Assembly (NCBI GenBank): GCA_900767915.1
Contig: CAAGAX010000051.1
Span: forward strand, 1-28,739
Length of the DNA: 28,739 bases
Source: Acholeplasmatales bacterium
GTDB lineage: Bacteria; Bacillota_I; Bacilli_A; Acholeplasmatales; Anaeroplasmataceae
Reading direction: 5' to 3'
Positions within the stretch are counted from its first letter, which is position 1; every line of letters begins with the position of its first letter. Shown here piece after piece: positions 18,286-25,988 of this stretch. A program made the position numbers and the translations under genes. The notes below the pieces were generated by a model that saw only the letters and a program-made list of their open reading frames with translations, was not told where the DNA came from and made no database searches.

Positions 18286-18859
18286 TAATTAATTCCTTCA
18301 TTTTCTTTAAAGCCTTAGATCTATGAGAAATCTCATTCTTTACCTCTAATGGAACCTCTGCAAAAGTTTTATCCCATTTTTTTATATAAAAATAAGGATC
18401 ATATCCAAAACCATTTTTTCCTCTTGGTGTATCTATAATCTCTCCATCAACTACACCCTCTACTACTCTATATTCTCCATTTGGATGAAAAACACAAATA
18501 GCGCAAACATATCTAGCTCTTCTATCAGAAATATTTTTTAAATTTTTTATTAAAAGCTTATTATTGTCATCATCATTATGAGTTCCTGCATATCTTGCTG
18601 AATATATGCCTGGTTCATTATTTAATCCTAAGCATTCTAATCCCGAATCATCTGATATAGCAATAGTATTTAATTCTAAAGCAATTGTTTTAGCTTTAAT
18701 TATCGCATTTTCTTTAAAAGTTTTTCCATCCTCTACTATCTCTTTGTTATATCCTATTTCAGATAAGGTTTTAAATTCAATTTTATCACTATCTAAAATA
18801 CTTTTAAATTCTCTTACCTTATTTTTATTATTTGTCGCAATAACTACCATTTTCATCAT
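18263..18859 (-). CDS. rdgB: XTP/dITP diphosphatase (RdgB/HAM1 family)
   Basis: House-cleaning enzyme that hydrolyses dITP, ITP and XTP to monophosphates, keeping deaminated purines out of DNA and RNA. Signatures are the N-terminal ATNNKNKVREF (substrate/phosphate loop), SDDSGLECLGLNNEPGIYSARYAG, GFGYDPYF and SHRSKAL. I chose the ATG at 18859, which has GAGGTG four bases upstream. The longer frame to 18886 adds nine residues (MIKCYLRCK) with no ribosome site; the next ATG at 18856 is equally possible. The protein is 198 or 199 residues, normal for the family. It is the first gene of a four-gene operon and divergent from coaD. Confidence 0.94.
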   Translation of the reverse strand: MMKMVVIATNNKNKVREFKSILDSDKIEFKTLSEIGYNKEIVEDGKTFKENAIIKAKTIALELNTIAISDDSGLECLGLNNEPGIYSARYAGTHNDDDNNKLLIKNLKNISDRRARYVCAICVFHPNGEYRVVEGVVDGEIIDTPRGKNGFGYDPYFYIKKWDKTFAEVPLEVKNEISHRSKALKKMKELINEDFSFK

Positions 18860-18931
18860 TTTACACCTCAAATAACATTTTATCATAAGATAGCAAAATT
18901 ATATCAATTAAAATAGTTAAAATTTATCTTT

Positions 18932-18984
18932 TTTTGTCATAAGAAAAAAAAGAAAATGACAAAATATAATATTTAATATATAAT
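18932..18984 (+). promoter_or_regulatory. coaD promoter with inverted repeat on the -35
   Basis: ATGACA (18956-18961) and TATAAT (18979-18984) are separated by 17 bases, 31 bases before the coaD ATG. Perfect nine-base arms TTTTGTCAT (18932-18940) and ATGACAAAA (18956-18964) form an inverted repeat whose right arm covers the -35, so a repressor could act here. The left arm also lies upstream of the divergent rdgB operon. Confidence 0.55.
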
Positions 18985-19015
18985 ATTTTTGTAAATAATA
19001 GAAAGGATCTTATTT

Positions 19016-19501
19016 ATGAGAAAAGCTGTTTATCCAGGCTCCTTTGATCCTATATCTAAGGGCCATTTAGATTTAATTGAAAGAGCATCTAAACTATTTG
19101 ATGAGCTTCATATTTTAGTTTCATATAATATGTTTAAGAAAAGTGCTTTTTCTGTAACTGATAGAATTGAAATGATTAAGGCATGTACAAAGGATATTAA
19201 AAATATTGTAGTTACCTCATGGGATGGCTTAGTAGTTCAATATTGTAAAGAAAATAATATTGCTATTATTGTTAGAGGAATGAGAAATTATAGTGATTAT
19301 GAAACTGAATTTTCACTATTTCAATATAATAGGGATATATATCCTAATGTTGAAACTATTTTATTAATGCCAACAACAAAAAATCAAATAGTGTCATCAA
19401 GTGCTATAAAGGAGCTTGTTGAATTTAATTGTGATATATCTAAATATGTTCCTGAAGTGATTGAAAAAAGAATTGTTGAAGGACTAAAGAAAAAAAATTA
19501 G
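19016..19501 (+). CDS. coaD: Phosphopantetheine adenylyltransferase
   Basis: Adenylates 4'-phosphopantetheine to dephospho-CoA, the penultimate step of coenzyme A synthesis. The 161 residues are the usual length. The nucleotidyltransferase signature GSFDPISKGHLDLIERA lies at the N-terminus, RGMRNYSDYETEF in the middle, and the SSSAIKEL stretch (usual ISSTxIR) near the end. An AAAGGA site lies eight bases upstream. It stands alone, with its own promoter and terminator. Confidence 0.96.
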   Translation: MRKAVYPGSFDPISKGHLDLIERASKLFDELHILVSYNMFKKSAFSVTDRIEMIKACTKDIKNIVVTSWDGLVVQYCKENNIAIIVRGMRNYSDYETEFSLFQYNRDIYPNVETILLMPTTKNQIVSSSAIKELVEFNCDISKYVPEVIEKRIVEGLKKKN

Positions 19502-19510
19502 TATAAATTT

Positions 19511-19557
19511 TTAAAGAATAGAGCTTAATAATAATTGATTAAGTCTATTCTTTTTTT
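19511..19557. terminator. Bidirectional terminator between coaD and the AraC gene
   Basis: Arms 19513-19529 and 19538-19553 pair over 16 bases with a single bulged G. A T run follows on the plus strand, and an A run precedes it to serve the minus strand. It sits between two convergent genes. Confidence 0.75.
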
Positions 19558-19573
19558 ATTATAAATATAATAA

Positions 19574-20449
19574 TTAATTATTAATGTGACGCATTTTTTG
19601 CTTTTTAAATTCCTTAGGAGTTATTCCTACTATTCTTTTAAAGCAAATTGTAAAATAATTTGATGATGAAAACCCACATTCATAAGCTATTTCAGTAATA
19701 GATTTATCACTGAATTCTAACAAATTAGAAGCTATTCTAATTCTATAATTCATTATATAAAGCATAGGTGATATTCCAATTGTTTTTTTAAAGCTTCTAG
19801 ATAATTCAGCTAATGATAAATGAGTTATCAAAGCTAAATCATTTAATGTTATCTCCTCAGAATAATGAGAATATATATATTGTAAAGCATTTTTTATTTT
19901 ACTATTATCCTTAAAAGAATTATCATTTAATTGATAAATATCTATATTTCTTTTAATATAAGAAAATAATTCAAATAAATAATTGATAGTAAAAAGCTTA
20001 TAGCCAAAGGCTTTATTTTTATAATCTATAGAAATATCAATTGCTTTATTCCATAATTCCTTAGATTCAATTAAATAAAAACCTAATGAATTATCAATTA
20101 TACTATTAATTTCATTAATTAAATCTAAAGATTTTGTTATTTCTAATATACTTCTATTAAAAACAATAGTTAATACTAATGAATCTTTATTTTTATAATG
20201 AAGAATATGATGTAGAGTGTTAGGTAAAATTAAAATAATATTATTAGGCTTAAGTATAAATTCAGTTTGATTAACCATAACACTAATTTCTCCTTTTATA
20301 GCTATAATAGCCTCTAGCTCCAAGTGACAATGCATATAAAAAAATCTATCCTTAAAAATGCTATATGTATCATTATAAATAGCTAAAGGAAATTCATTTG
20401 TTCCATGCTTTGTAAGCTCATGAAAATAATAATCAACATATTCATTCAT
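19574..20449 (-). CDS. AraC-family transcriptional regulator
   Basis: A 291-residue two-domain regulator. The N-terminal part (about residues 20-150) looks like a cupin effector-binding domain, with FFYMHCHLELEAIIAIKGE as its metal or ligand barrel start. The C-terminal hundred residues hold two helix-turn-helix motifs, LNDLALITHLSLAELSRSFKK and the signature ITEIAYECGFSSSNYFTICFKRIVGITPKEFK. Such proteins typically sense sugars or related small molecules. It is divergent from the MATE transporter with a 106-base AT-rich gap, so it may control that gene as well as itself. GAGG lies eight bases before the ATG. Confidence 0.92.
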   Translation of the reverse strand: MNEYVDYYFHELTKHGTNEFPLAIYNDTYSIFKDRFFYMHCHLELEAIIAIKGEISVMVNQTEFILKPNNIILILPNTLHHILHYKNKDSLVLTIVFNRSILEITKSLDLINEINSIIDNSLGFYLIESKELWNKAIDISIDYKNKAFGYKLFTINYLFELFSYIKRNIDIYQLNDNSFKDNSKIKNALQYIYSHYSEEITLNDLALITHLSLAELSRSFKKTIGISPMLYIMNYRIRIASNLLEFSDKSITEIAYECGFSSSNYFTICFKRIVGITPKEFKKQKMRHINN

Positions 20450-20555
20450 ACTCTAAACCTCAAAATAATTATAAAATATAGTAAAAATATTGATATTTTA
20501 ACTAATGATAAATCTATATAATTATATTATAAAAAATATATAAAGGAAAATCAAC

Positions 20556-21890
20556 ATGAATGATTTATTTAAAAAAGAAAGAACAATTAAATTATTAAAA
20601 TTAGCAATTCCATTATTTTTAGAAACTTTATTAGCCCAACTATTAGGCTCAATTGATACATTAATGATTTCTAGATATGATGAAACATATGTTGCTGCTA
20701 TAGGTAACGCTAATACTGTAATGGGATTTTTAACAGTACTATTTTCTATATGCTCAATAGGAGTTGGCATTATTGTAAGTCAATATTTAGGTAGAAAAGA
20801 TATAGAAAAAAGTAACAAGGTTTTAGGTCATGGAATAATCTTTAATTTATTTATCGCTATTATAATAGCTATAATCTTTATTATTTGGAATAAGCCTTTT
20901 CTTGAAATGACAAATACTCCTCTTGATATTATAGATGTAGCATCTGGATATATTAAAATTGTTTCATTAGGATTACCATTTCTTGCAGTCACTAATTGTA
21001 TGTCTAGTAATTTCAAATCACATGGAAAGCCACTTATTGTAACAATAATATCTTTCAGCATGAATATTTTAAATGTACTATTAAACCTAATTTTAATATT
21101 TGGATATTTAGGATTTCCGGAATTAGGATATAAAGGAGCTGCAATAGCTACTGTTATTTGTCATATAGCTACATGCTTATTAACAGCTCTTGCGACTAAA
21201 TTAATATTAAAGCAAAAAATTTTCATTTTCAAACTAGATAGAAATATTACAAAGGCAATAATAAAAATAGGTGGCCCAAGTGCATTAGAAAATATTTGTT
21301 ATAATATATCACAAATAATTGTTTTATCTCAAGTAAACCTTTTATTAACAGAAATGGTAACAGCTAGAACCTATTTATCAATGATATTAGCCTTTATTTA
21401 TATTATATCTGGAGCCTTTGGAAGTGCAAATTCTATAATAGTTGGCTATAATGTTGGAAATAAGAATTTTGATGAAGCAGCTAAATCGACTAAGCTTACA
21501 TTTCTAATATGCTATCCAATAATTATTATTTTGATTTTAGGATTAAATATCTTTGGAAGATTAATTTTCCCATTAATTACTGAAAATGAAACTATATTAA
21601 ATGCTATATATAGTGTATTACCAATTCTATTTTTATATGAGACAGGAAGATGTGCTAATCTAATTTACATTAATGCCCTTAAAAGTAGTGGTGATACAAT
21701 ATTCCCAGTAGTATGTGCAATATTTTCAATGTTTTCAATTGCTGCTTTTGGATCATACTATTTTGTTAGTATATTAGGTATTGGCTTTATAGGAATATTC
21801 TTAGCTCCAGCCCTAGATGAGATATTTAGAGCTATATTATGTGTTATAAGATTCTACACGGGCAAATGGAAAAATAAAGCAATTGATTAG
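20556..21890 (+). CDS. MATE-family multidrug or metabolite exporter
   Basis: A 444-residue integral membrane protein with about twelve hydrophobic segments in two similar halves. This is the MATE (NorM/DinF) fold, which exports cationic drugs or metabolites using a Na+ or H+ gradient. The first helix region LETLLAQLLGSIDTLMISRYDETYVAAIGNANTVMGF is characteristic of the family, and the second half begins near GGPSALENICYNISQIIVL. AAAGGA lies eight bases before the ATG. The substrate cannot be read from the sequence. The divergent AraC regulator is its most likely controller. Confidence 0.93.
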   Translation: MNDLFKKERTIKLLKLAIPLFLETLLAQLLGSIDTLMISRYDETYVAAIGNANTVMGFLTVLFSICSIGVGIIVSQYLGRKDIEKSNKVLGHGIIFNLFIAIIIAIIFIIWNKPFLEMTNTPLDIIDVASGYIKIVSLGLPFLAVTNCMSSNFKSHGKPLIVTIISFSMNILNVLLNLILIFGYLGFPELGYKGAAIATVICHIATCLLTALATKLILKQKIFIFKLDRNITKAIIKIGGPSALENICYNISQIIVLSQVNLLLTEMVTARTYLSMILAFIYIISGAFGSANSIIVGYNVGNKNFDEAAKSTKLTFLICYPIIIILILGLNIFGRLIFPLITENETILNAIYSVLPILFLYETGRCANLIYINALKSSGDTIFPVVCAIFSMFSIAAFGSYYFVSILGIGFIGIFLAPALDEIFRAILCVIRFYTGKWKNKAID

Positions 21891-21907
21891 TTTTTAACTA
21901 TAAAACA

Positions 21908-21937
21908 TTTACAATATTTGTAGAAATATGGTATAAT
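21908..21937 (+). promoter_or_regulatory. pduL promoter
   Basis: TTTACA (21908-21913) and a perfect TATAAT (21932-21937) are separated by 18 bases. A ten-base direct repeat AATATTTGTA occurs at 21913-21922 and 21938-21947, 25 bases apart around the -10, and could be a regulator's paired site. Confidence 0.6.
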
Positions 21938-21978
21938 AATATTTGTAATAAATATTTTATTCAGAAGGGGAATTTAAA

Positions 21979-22551
21979 ATGAAGGAATTTATTATTGAAA
22001 CAAGTGCTAGACACGTACATGTTACTCAAGAAGTTTTAGAAATATTATTTGGCGCAGGTGCTGAATTAACTGTTAAAAAGGAATTAAGCCAACCTGGTCA
22101 ATTTGCATCAAATCAAAAGGTTTCTGTTGTAGGACCTAAGGGTGCATTAAATTGTTCTATTTTAGGACCATGCCGTAACGTAAACCAAGTTGAAGTATCA
22201 TTTACAGATGCAAGAGCTTTAGGTGTTACAGCTCCAGTTAGAGAATCTGGTGATGTTAAGGGTTCTGCTCCTTGTAAGCTTGTAGGACCATGTGGAGAAG
22301 TTGAATTATCAGAAGGCGTTATCGTTGCAAAGCGTCATGTTCATATGACTCCAGAAGATGCTACAGAGTTTGGTGTTAAGAATGGTGATATTGTTTCTGT
22401 ACAAGTATTAAATGAAACAGGAAGAAAGATTACATTTGAGGATACTGTTATACGTGTATCTCCTAAATATGCTTTAGCAATGCATATTGATACAGATGAA
22501 GCTAACGCAGGTGCTTTATTTGGTTCAATTAAAGGTACAATTGTTAAGTAA
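21979..22551 (+). CDS. pduL: PduL-type phosphate acyltransferase
   Basis: Converts acyl-CoA plus phosphate to acyl-phosphate (propanoyl or acetyl) and CoA. The 190 residues form two related beta-barrel halves, each opened by a zinc-binding His motif: TSARHVHVT near the N-terminus and AKRHVHMTPEDA in the second half. There is no N-terminal extension of the kind that targets PduL into microcompartments, and no shell genes are nearby, so it probably serves as the cell's general phosphotransacetylase beside an acetate kinase elsewhere. Synonymous positions are less AT-biased than in neighbouring genes (CGT, GGC, AAC), and the ribosome site GAAGGGGA is strong, which suggests high expression. It is a single-gene unit with a clear terminator. 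Confidence 0.92.
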   Translation: MKEFIIETSARHVHVTQEVLEILFGAGAELTVKKELSQPGQFASNQKVSVVGPKGALNCSILGPCRNVNQVEVSFTDARALGVTAPVRESGDVKGSAPCKLVGPCGEVELSEGVIVAKRHVHMTPEDATEFGVKNGDIVSVQVLNETGRKITFEDTVIRVSPKYALAMHIDTDEANAGALFGSIKGTIVK

Positions 22552-22564
22552 TAATTGACTATAT

Positions 22565-22598
22565 AAAAGGCTATGGAATATCCCATAGCCTTTTTTTT
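22565..22598 (+). terminator. pduL terminator
   Basis: AAAAGGCTATGG pairs with CCATAGCCTTTT around a short loop, and the T run extends to eight residues. It lies 14 bases after the pduL stop. Confidence 0.9.
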
Positions 22599-22653
22599 AT
22601 TCATTTTTGATTTTTCAAAGCTATAGTTAAAAATATTTTTTTATTATTTAATA

Positions 22654-23137
22654 TTAATTATTATTAATAAATTTTATAGGTTCTTTAAAAACCCATATTC
22701 CAATTATAGCTAAAAAGGCCGTTAGCGATAATGTTGAAAATCTTTCAAATAAAACAAATAAAGATTTAAAAGCCAGATTTGACAAAATATCTCCTAAAAG
22801 CATAAATATTAAGCTACTAATAAATAAAAACTTAGACCCATTTTTCTTTAAACCACCTATAAAAATAAAAATTTATCCAATTATTGATAATAAAACAACT
22901 AATAATGTTATTACATAAACATGCATTATATCTTGTACTGTATTACTAAATCCTCTATCACTTAATGGAAACATTTTATAGCCTATACTTGAGATTATAT
23001 TCATTAATGTATAAGTATATATTTCAAATTTAATAAAACCATTATAATCACTATAATAGACTACTAGAAGCTATAAACATAACTACTACTGAGAATGTAT
23101 TAAATACACTTGAAATGCTACAATAATTAATAGGAGT
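22654..23137 (-). pseudogene. Broken DUF998-like membrane protein gene
   Basis: On the minus strand one long frame reads KMFPLSDRGFSNTVQDIMH, a hydrophobic VYVITLLVVLLSIIG, a TAA, then GGLKKNGSKFLFISSLIFMLLGDIL and a final membrane segment ending at 22654. FPLS..G..nt.QDiMH is a hallmark of the DUF998 family of multi-pass membrane proteins. Further upstream, in another frame, INYCSISSVFNTFSVVVMFI resembles the preceding helix of that family. The gene carries at least one nonsense change, at least one frameshift and no start, so it is dead. Confidence 0.65.
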
Positions 23138-23158
23138 TTAAATCTCACCTTCTAAAAG

Positions 23159-23824
23159 CTATTTTATAGAATCAAGCTCATTAATAGAATCTAACCACTT
23201 TTGCCATTCCTCTATAGATAAACCATACTCTCTATGCTTTTTTAAAGCATCAATAGGCTTTTCATAATCATTTAGCATTCCTAATAATTCATTCTTATCA
23301 TATGTTTTATATAAATAATATTTATCTAATGAATTATTAATAGATTTAATAGGAGTTAATGTTTTAATTCTACTAACGACATTTAATAAATATAATTCAT
23401 AAAATCCTTTAGAGAATAATCTATAATATTCTTTTTCCTTCATAGTATCCTCATCTAAAATATGAATATAAAATTCATTAGTATAGCCCTTATAATCAAG
23501 CATTCCTAATAAGGATAATAAATTTATAGAGCATACCATATCATAACCAAAGACTAGGTGAACCGGTTTATTTTTAGGTATTAAAGCTAGCTTAGATAAT
23601 ACCTTTACATTATAAATTAAAAAGGAAGTATTTAATGAACGTAATCTTTCCTCAATATACTGTATAGATAAAAAATCCGCTATAGGATTTCCTATAGACA
23701 TATTTTCATTAAAAGGGACAATCTCTCCAAATATTCCGTAAGCAGAGTGATTTTTTTCCATTTCTTCTCCACTTACAACACTGAATTCTCCATTCCCAAT
23801 CATCCAAGAATAATTGTAATACAT
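23159..23824 (-). CDS. Uncharacterised 221-residue protein
   Basis: I do not recognise a named family with confidence. The N-terminus reads MYYNYSWMIGNGEFSVVSGEEMEKNH, followed by FGEIVPFNENMSIGNPIADFL. The core has KPVHLVFGYDMVCSINLLSLLGML, somewhat like the 'lhivfG' stretch of DUF1835-type proteins. The C-terminus ends in an EYGLSIEEWQKWLDS helix. It has no signal peptide or membrane helix and is probably cytoplasmic. A GAGGT site lies seven bases before the ATG. It follows the aldose-epimerase-like gene on the same strand by 75 bases and may share its transcript. The dead DUF998-like gene lies downstream. Confidence 0.8.
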   Translation of the reverse strand: MYYNYSWMIGNGEFSVVSGEEMEKNHSAYGIFGEIVPFNENMSIGNPIADFLSIQYIEERLRSLNTSFLIYNVKVLSKLALIPKNKPVHLVFGYDMVCSINLLSLLGMLDYKGYTNEFYIHILDEDTMKEKEYYRLFSKGFYELYLLNVVSRIKTLTPIKSINNSLDKYYLYKTYDKNELLGMLNDYEKPIDALKKHREYGLSIEEWQKWLDSINELDSIK

Positions 23825-23899
23825 ATTAAATACCTCATTTACTTTATATTTTCTTTTTAATACATTAACAATTTATTTTTCAAATAAACATTAATTAAA

Positions 23900-24784
23900 T
23901 TATTTCTTATTTATCGTAATACTATATCCAGTTTCGAAAATATCATTAGCTTTTAAAGTATGAATTAAAGGCTTTTCCTTTAATTCTAAATTTGGATTAT
24001 TCATATCAGGAATACCCCACCATGGCTCTATACAAATATAATCACCATATGTAGGCCAAGTCCAAATAGCTAAAACCTCCGATAAACTAGTATTAAAAAT
24101 ATATTGATGATGATTAGTTTCTAATACAACCTTATTTATATCTTTAGCATCATATATTAAGGTTTTATAATCAGTAATCATTTTCTTTTTTAGAATTATT
24201 TCCTTAGGTAATTTAACATTCTTAATTCCGGTAATTAAATCACCTGATTCATTCAATACATATTGCTTTGTATTGATATAATTTTCAAAAATAAGCTTAG
24301 TTTCAGAGTATTCAAATCTTAAATCAGTATATATTCCTGAGGTCTTTAAGGCAGGATGTCCTCCTAAGCTAAAATACATATCAGATGCTCCTTTATTTTT
24401 AACCAAATACGAAATTGAAAGCATATTATTATTAAGCTCATATTTTACCTCAAAATGAAAATCAAAGGGATATAATAATTTAGTTTTAGAATTTGAATCT
24501 AGCTTTAGAATAATTGAATTATCAGTTTTTTCAAATAAATCTAAGTTTTCATATCTAATGATACCATGATTTTTTAAATGATATTCCTTACCATCAACAG
24601 TATATTTTTGATTTTTTAATCTCGCAACAAAAGGAAATATTACAACATCAGTACCACTCCAGCTTCTACTATCTGGCTCATAAAATAAGTTTTCATTATT
24701 ACAATTCTTATCATATAAGGCTTTAATAGAGCCACCAAATTCATCTAAAACTAATTTAAAATAATCATTTTCTATCGAATACAT
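23900..24784 (-). CDS. Aldose 1-epimerase family protein (LacX-like)
   Basis: A 294-residue galactose-mutarotase-fold protein. Family signs are KNHGIIRYENL near residue 70 (binding-site His and Arg region), YFSLGGHPALKT around residue 150, and WTWPTYGDYICIEPWWGIPD near the C-terminus. Such proteins interconvert alpha and beta anomers of sugars, but the LacX-like branch is poorly characterised and the sugar is not known. I start at the ATG at 24784, because AAGGAG lies six bases upstream. The frame extends nine codons further to 24811, but that part contains the ribosome site itself. A role in sugar entry to the glucan or galactose pathways is inference. Confidence 0.9.
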   Translation of the reverse strand: MYSIENDYFKLVLDEFGGSIKALYDKNCNNENLFYEPDSRSWSGTDVVIFPFVARLKNQKYTVDGKEYHLKNHGIIRYENLDLFEKTDNSIILKLDSNSKTKLLYPFDFHFEVKYELNNNMLSISYLVKNKGASDMYFSLGGHPALKTSGIYTDLRFEYSETKLIFENYINTKQYVLNESGDLITGIKNVKLPKEIILKKKMITDYKTLIYDAKDINKVVLETNHHQYIFNTSLSEVLAIWTWPTYGDYICIEPWWGIPDMNNPNLELKEKPLIHTLKANDIFETGYSITINKK

Positions 24785-24841
24785 AAAAAACTCCTTAATG
24801 CTTGTATTCATTATATCACTTTTTTATATATAAATATATTT

Positions 24842-25040
24842 TTATTTTAAAATCTTTTTTATATAAAATAAATAGTGCATTTTTGCTCTTAAATATTTCA
24901 AATGAAAGCTATCACATTTTGTTTCACTTCTATATAATGAATCCTCCTTACCAATAGATATTTCTCTATTTTGGCACCATCAATCATTATAAAAGGAACA
25001 GTAATTAGCGCGACAAGTTACTCTATGTGAAAAATCATCA
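24842..25040 (-). pseudogene. Relic of a DUF1540-like cysteine protein
   Basis: The minus strand reads HRVTCRANYCSFYND, a TGA, then WCQNREISIGKED and on to TKCDSFHLK, ending at 24842. The pattern C-x4-C-x7-C, an N.eI.IG strand and a last T.C.sF closely matches DUF1540-like small Cys-rich proteins of Bacillota. The TGA sits where the family often has Gly (GGA to TGA is one change), and no start codon remains upstream. The gene is dead unless UGA is read through. Confidence 0.5.
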
Positions 25041-25049
25041 CAAGTTTGC

Positions 25050-25299
25050 CTAGGAATTTCTTAAAATTTCAAAATAATCGAGGCGACTTATATATTTATA
25101 TATAAAATCGTCTTTTTTGATACAAAACCTTCTTTAGTACTGTTGGTTATTTTTTTCTCGTTAATTTGATTGATCACTGTATAAAATTTCTTTCAACATC
25201 ATTCATAAACTCTCTTAATTTAATCCAATTTGCCCATTTATGACTTTTTGACTTTACAATAAATTCTTTACATTTTTCCATCTTAAACATCACCAACAT
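25050..25299 (-). mobile_element. Decayed ISL3-like transposase C-terminus
   Basis: A 41-codon minus-strand frame (from the ATG at 25299) reads CKEFIVKSKSHKWANWIKLR and on to NDVERNFIQ. The next frame continues VINQINEKKITNSTKEGFVS, then after another shift YISRLDYFEILRNS to a TAG at 25050. This matches the end of ISL3-type transposases (roughly 'Nai...SNG.vEGfvnKiK.iKr..YGra.fEiLrnr'). Two frameshifts and a stop make it inactive. No terminal repeats were identified. It directly abuts the DUF1540-like relic. Confidence 0.5.
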
Positions 25300-25474
25300 A
25301 TGTTAAATTATCATAGTTGGTACAAGAAATTTTCATTATTAGGTTCCTCATATCTATATATTTTACTACTTATTTTATATCACGAAAAGGCTAAAAATCT
25401 ATAAAAACCCAACGAAATAAATAAGACCCAATACTCAGATTATACAATTAATCAAAATAAATAACAATTTTTTA

Positions 25475-25519
25475 TTGCTTTTTTTCATTACAAATATTAT
25501 AATTGTTGATAAATCAACA
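25475..25519 (+). promoter_or_regulatory. marR cassette promoter and operator
   Basis: TTGCTT (25475-25480) and TATAAT (25498-25503) are 17 bases apart. TGTTGAT-AA-ATCAACA (25504-25519) is an inverted repeat with seven-base arms starting one base after the -10 and covering the probable transcription start. Size and placement fit a self-repressing MarR dimer. Confidence 0.7.
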
Positions 25520-25532
25520 TCTGGAGGAAATT

Positions 25533-25988
25533 ATGGAAGATAGATTTAACAAATTTACATTAAAAATATTAATGCTTAATAGATATGTTGGAGCTATAAA
25601 AAATATTGAAATGAAAGAATTTAATCTTAAAGGGATTCACTCAGCTATTTTAAATAATTTGTATTTTAATGATGGGATAACTTCAGCAATGCTTACTAAG
25701 GATATTATTGAGGATAAGGCTGCAGTTTCTAGAGCATTAAAAGAGTTATACGATAAAAAACTGATTGCTTATCAAGGAAAAAAATATAATGCTAAAATTA
25801 TCTTAACTGATACTGGTAAGGAGATTGCATTAAGTGTTATAAACAAAATAAATATGGCTGTTTTAGCTGGTGGTGATTCATTAAGTGAAGAAAAACGTCA
25901 AATATTTTATGAATCATTAGATTTAATTTGTAAAAATTTAGGTAATTATTATAAAAAATTGGAGGAAAAAAATGAATCCGTTTTATAA
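25533..25988 (+). CDS. MarR-family transcriptional regulator
   Basis: A 151-residue winged-helix regulator. The GITSAMLTKDIIEDKAAVSRALKELYDKKLIAYQGKKYNAKIILTDTGKEIA stretch (about residues 55-105) is the recognition helix and wing of MarR proteins, flanked by dimerisation helices. The ATG at 25533 is chosen because GGAGG lies five bases upstream; a TTG start at 25503 would overlap the promoter and operator. Its last 17 bases overlap the alcohol dehydrogenase gene, whose GGAGG ribosome site lies within marR. It probably represses the whole cassette until an aldehyde, phenolic or fatty ligand binds; the ligand is unknown. Confidence 0.92.
   Translation: MEDRFNKFTLKILMLNRYVGAIKNIEMKEFNLKGIHSAILNNLYFNDGITSAMLTKDIIEDKAAVSRALKELYDKKLIAYQGKKYNAKIILTDTGKEIALSVINKINMAVLAGGDSLSEEKRQIFYESLDLICKNLGNYYKKLEEKNESVL

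Noticed and set aside
18606..18875. Plus-strand open frame of 89 codons opposite rdgB
   Set aside because: RdgB motifs on the minus strand are unambiguous; the opposite frame lacks a ribosome site.
20522..21061. Minus-strand open frames opposite the MATE gene
   Set aside because: They are shadows of the membrane-segment coding sequence on the plus strand.
22341..22604. Minus-strand open frame opposite the end of pduL
   Set aside because: It runs through the pduL terminator and is antisense to conserved PduL motifs.
23868..23892. TTTATTT/AAATAAA hairpin after the epimerase-like gene as a terminator
   Set aside because: The stem is all A-T with no following T run; such repeats are expected by chance at this base composition.
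24842..25040. Alternative genetic code with UGA as tryptophan
   Set aside because: marR-independent evidence shows TGA used as a normal stop (for example rdgB and yfcE) and TGG used for Trp throughout, so the in-frame TGA is better read as a lesion.
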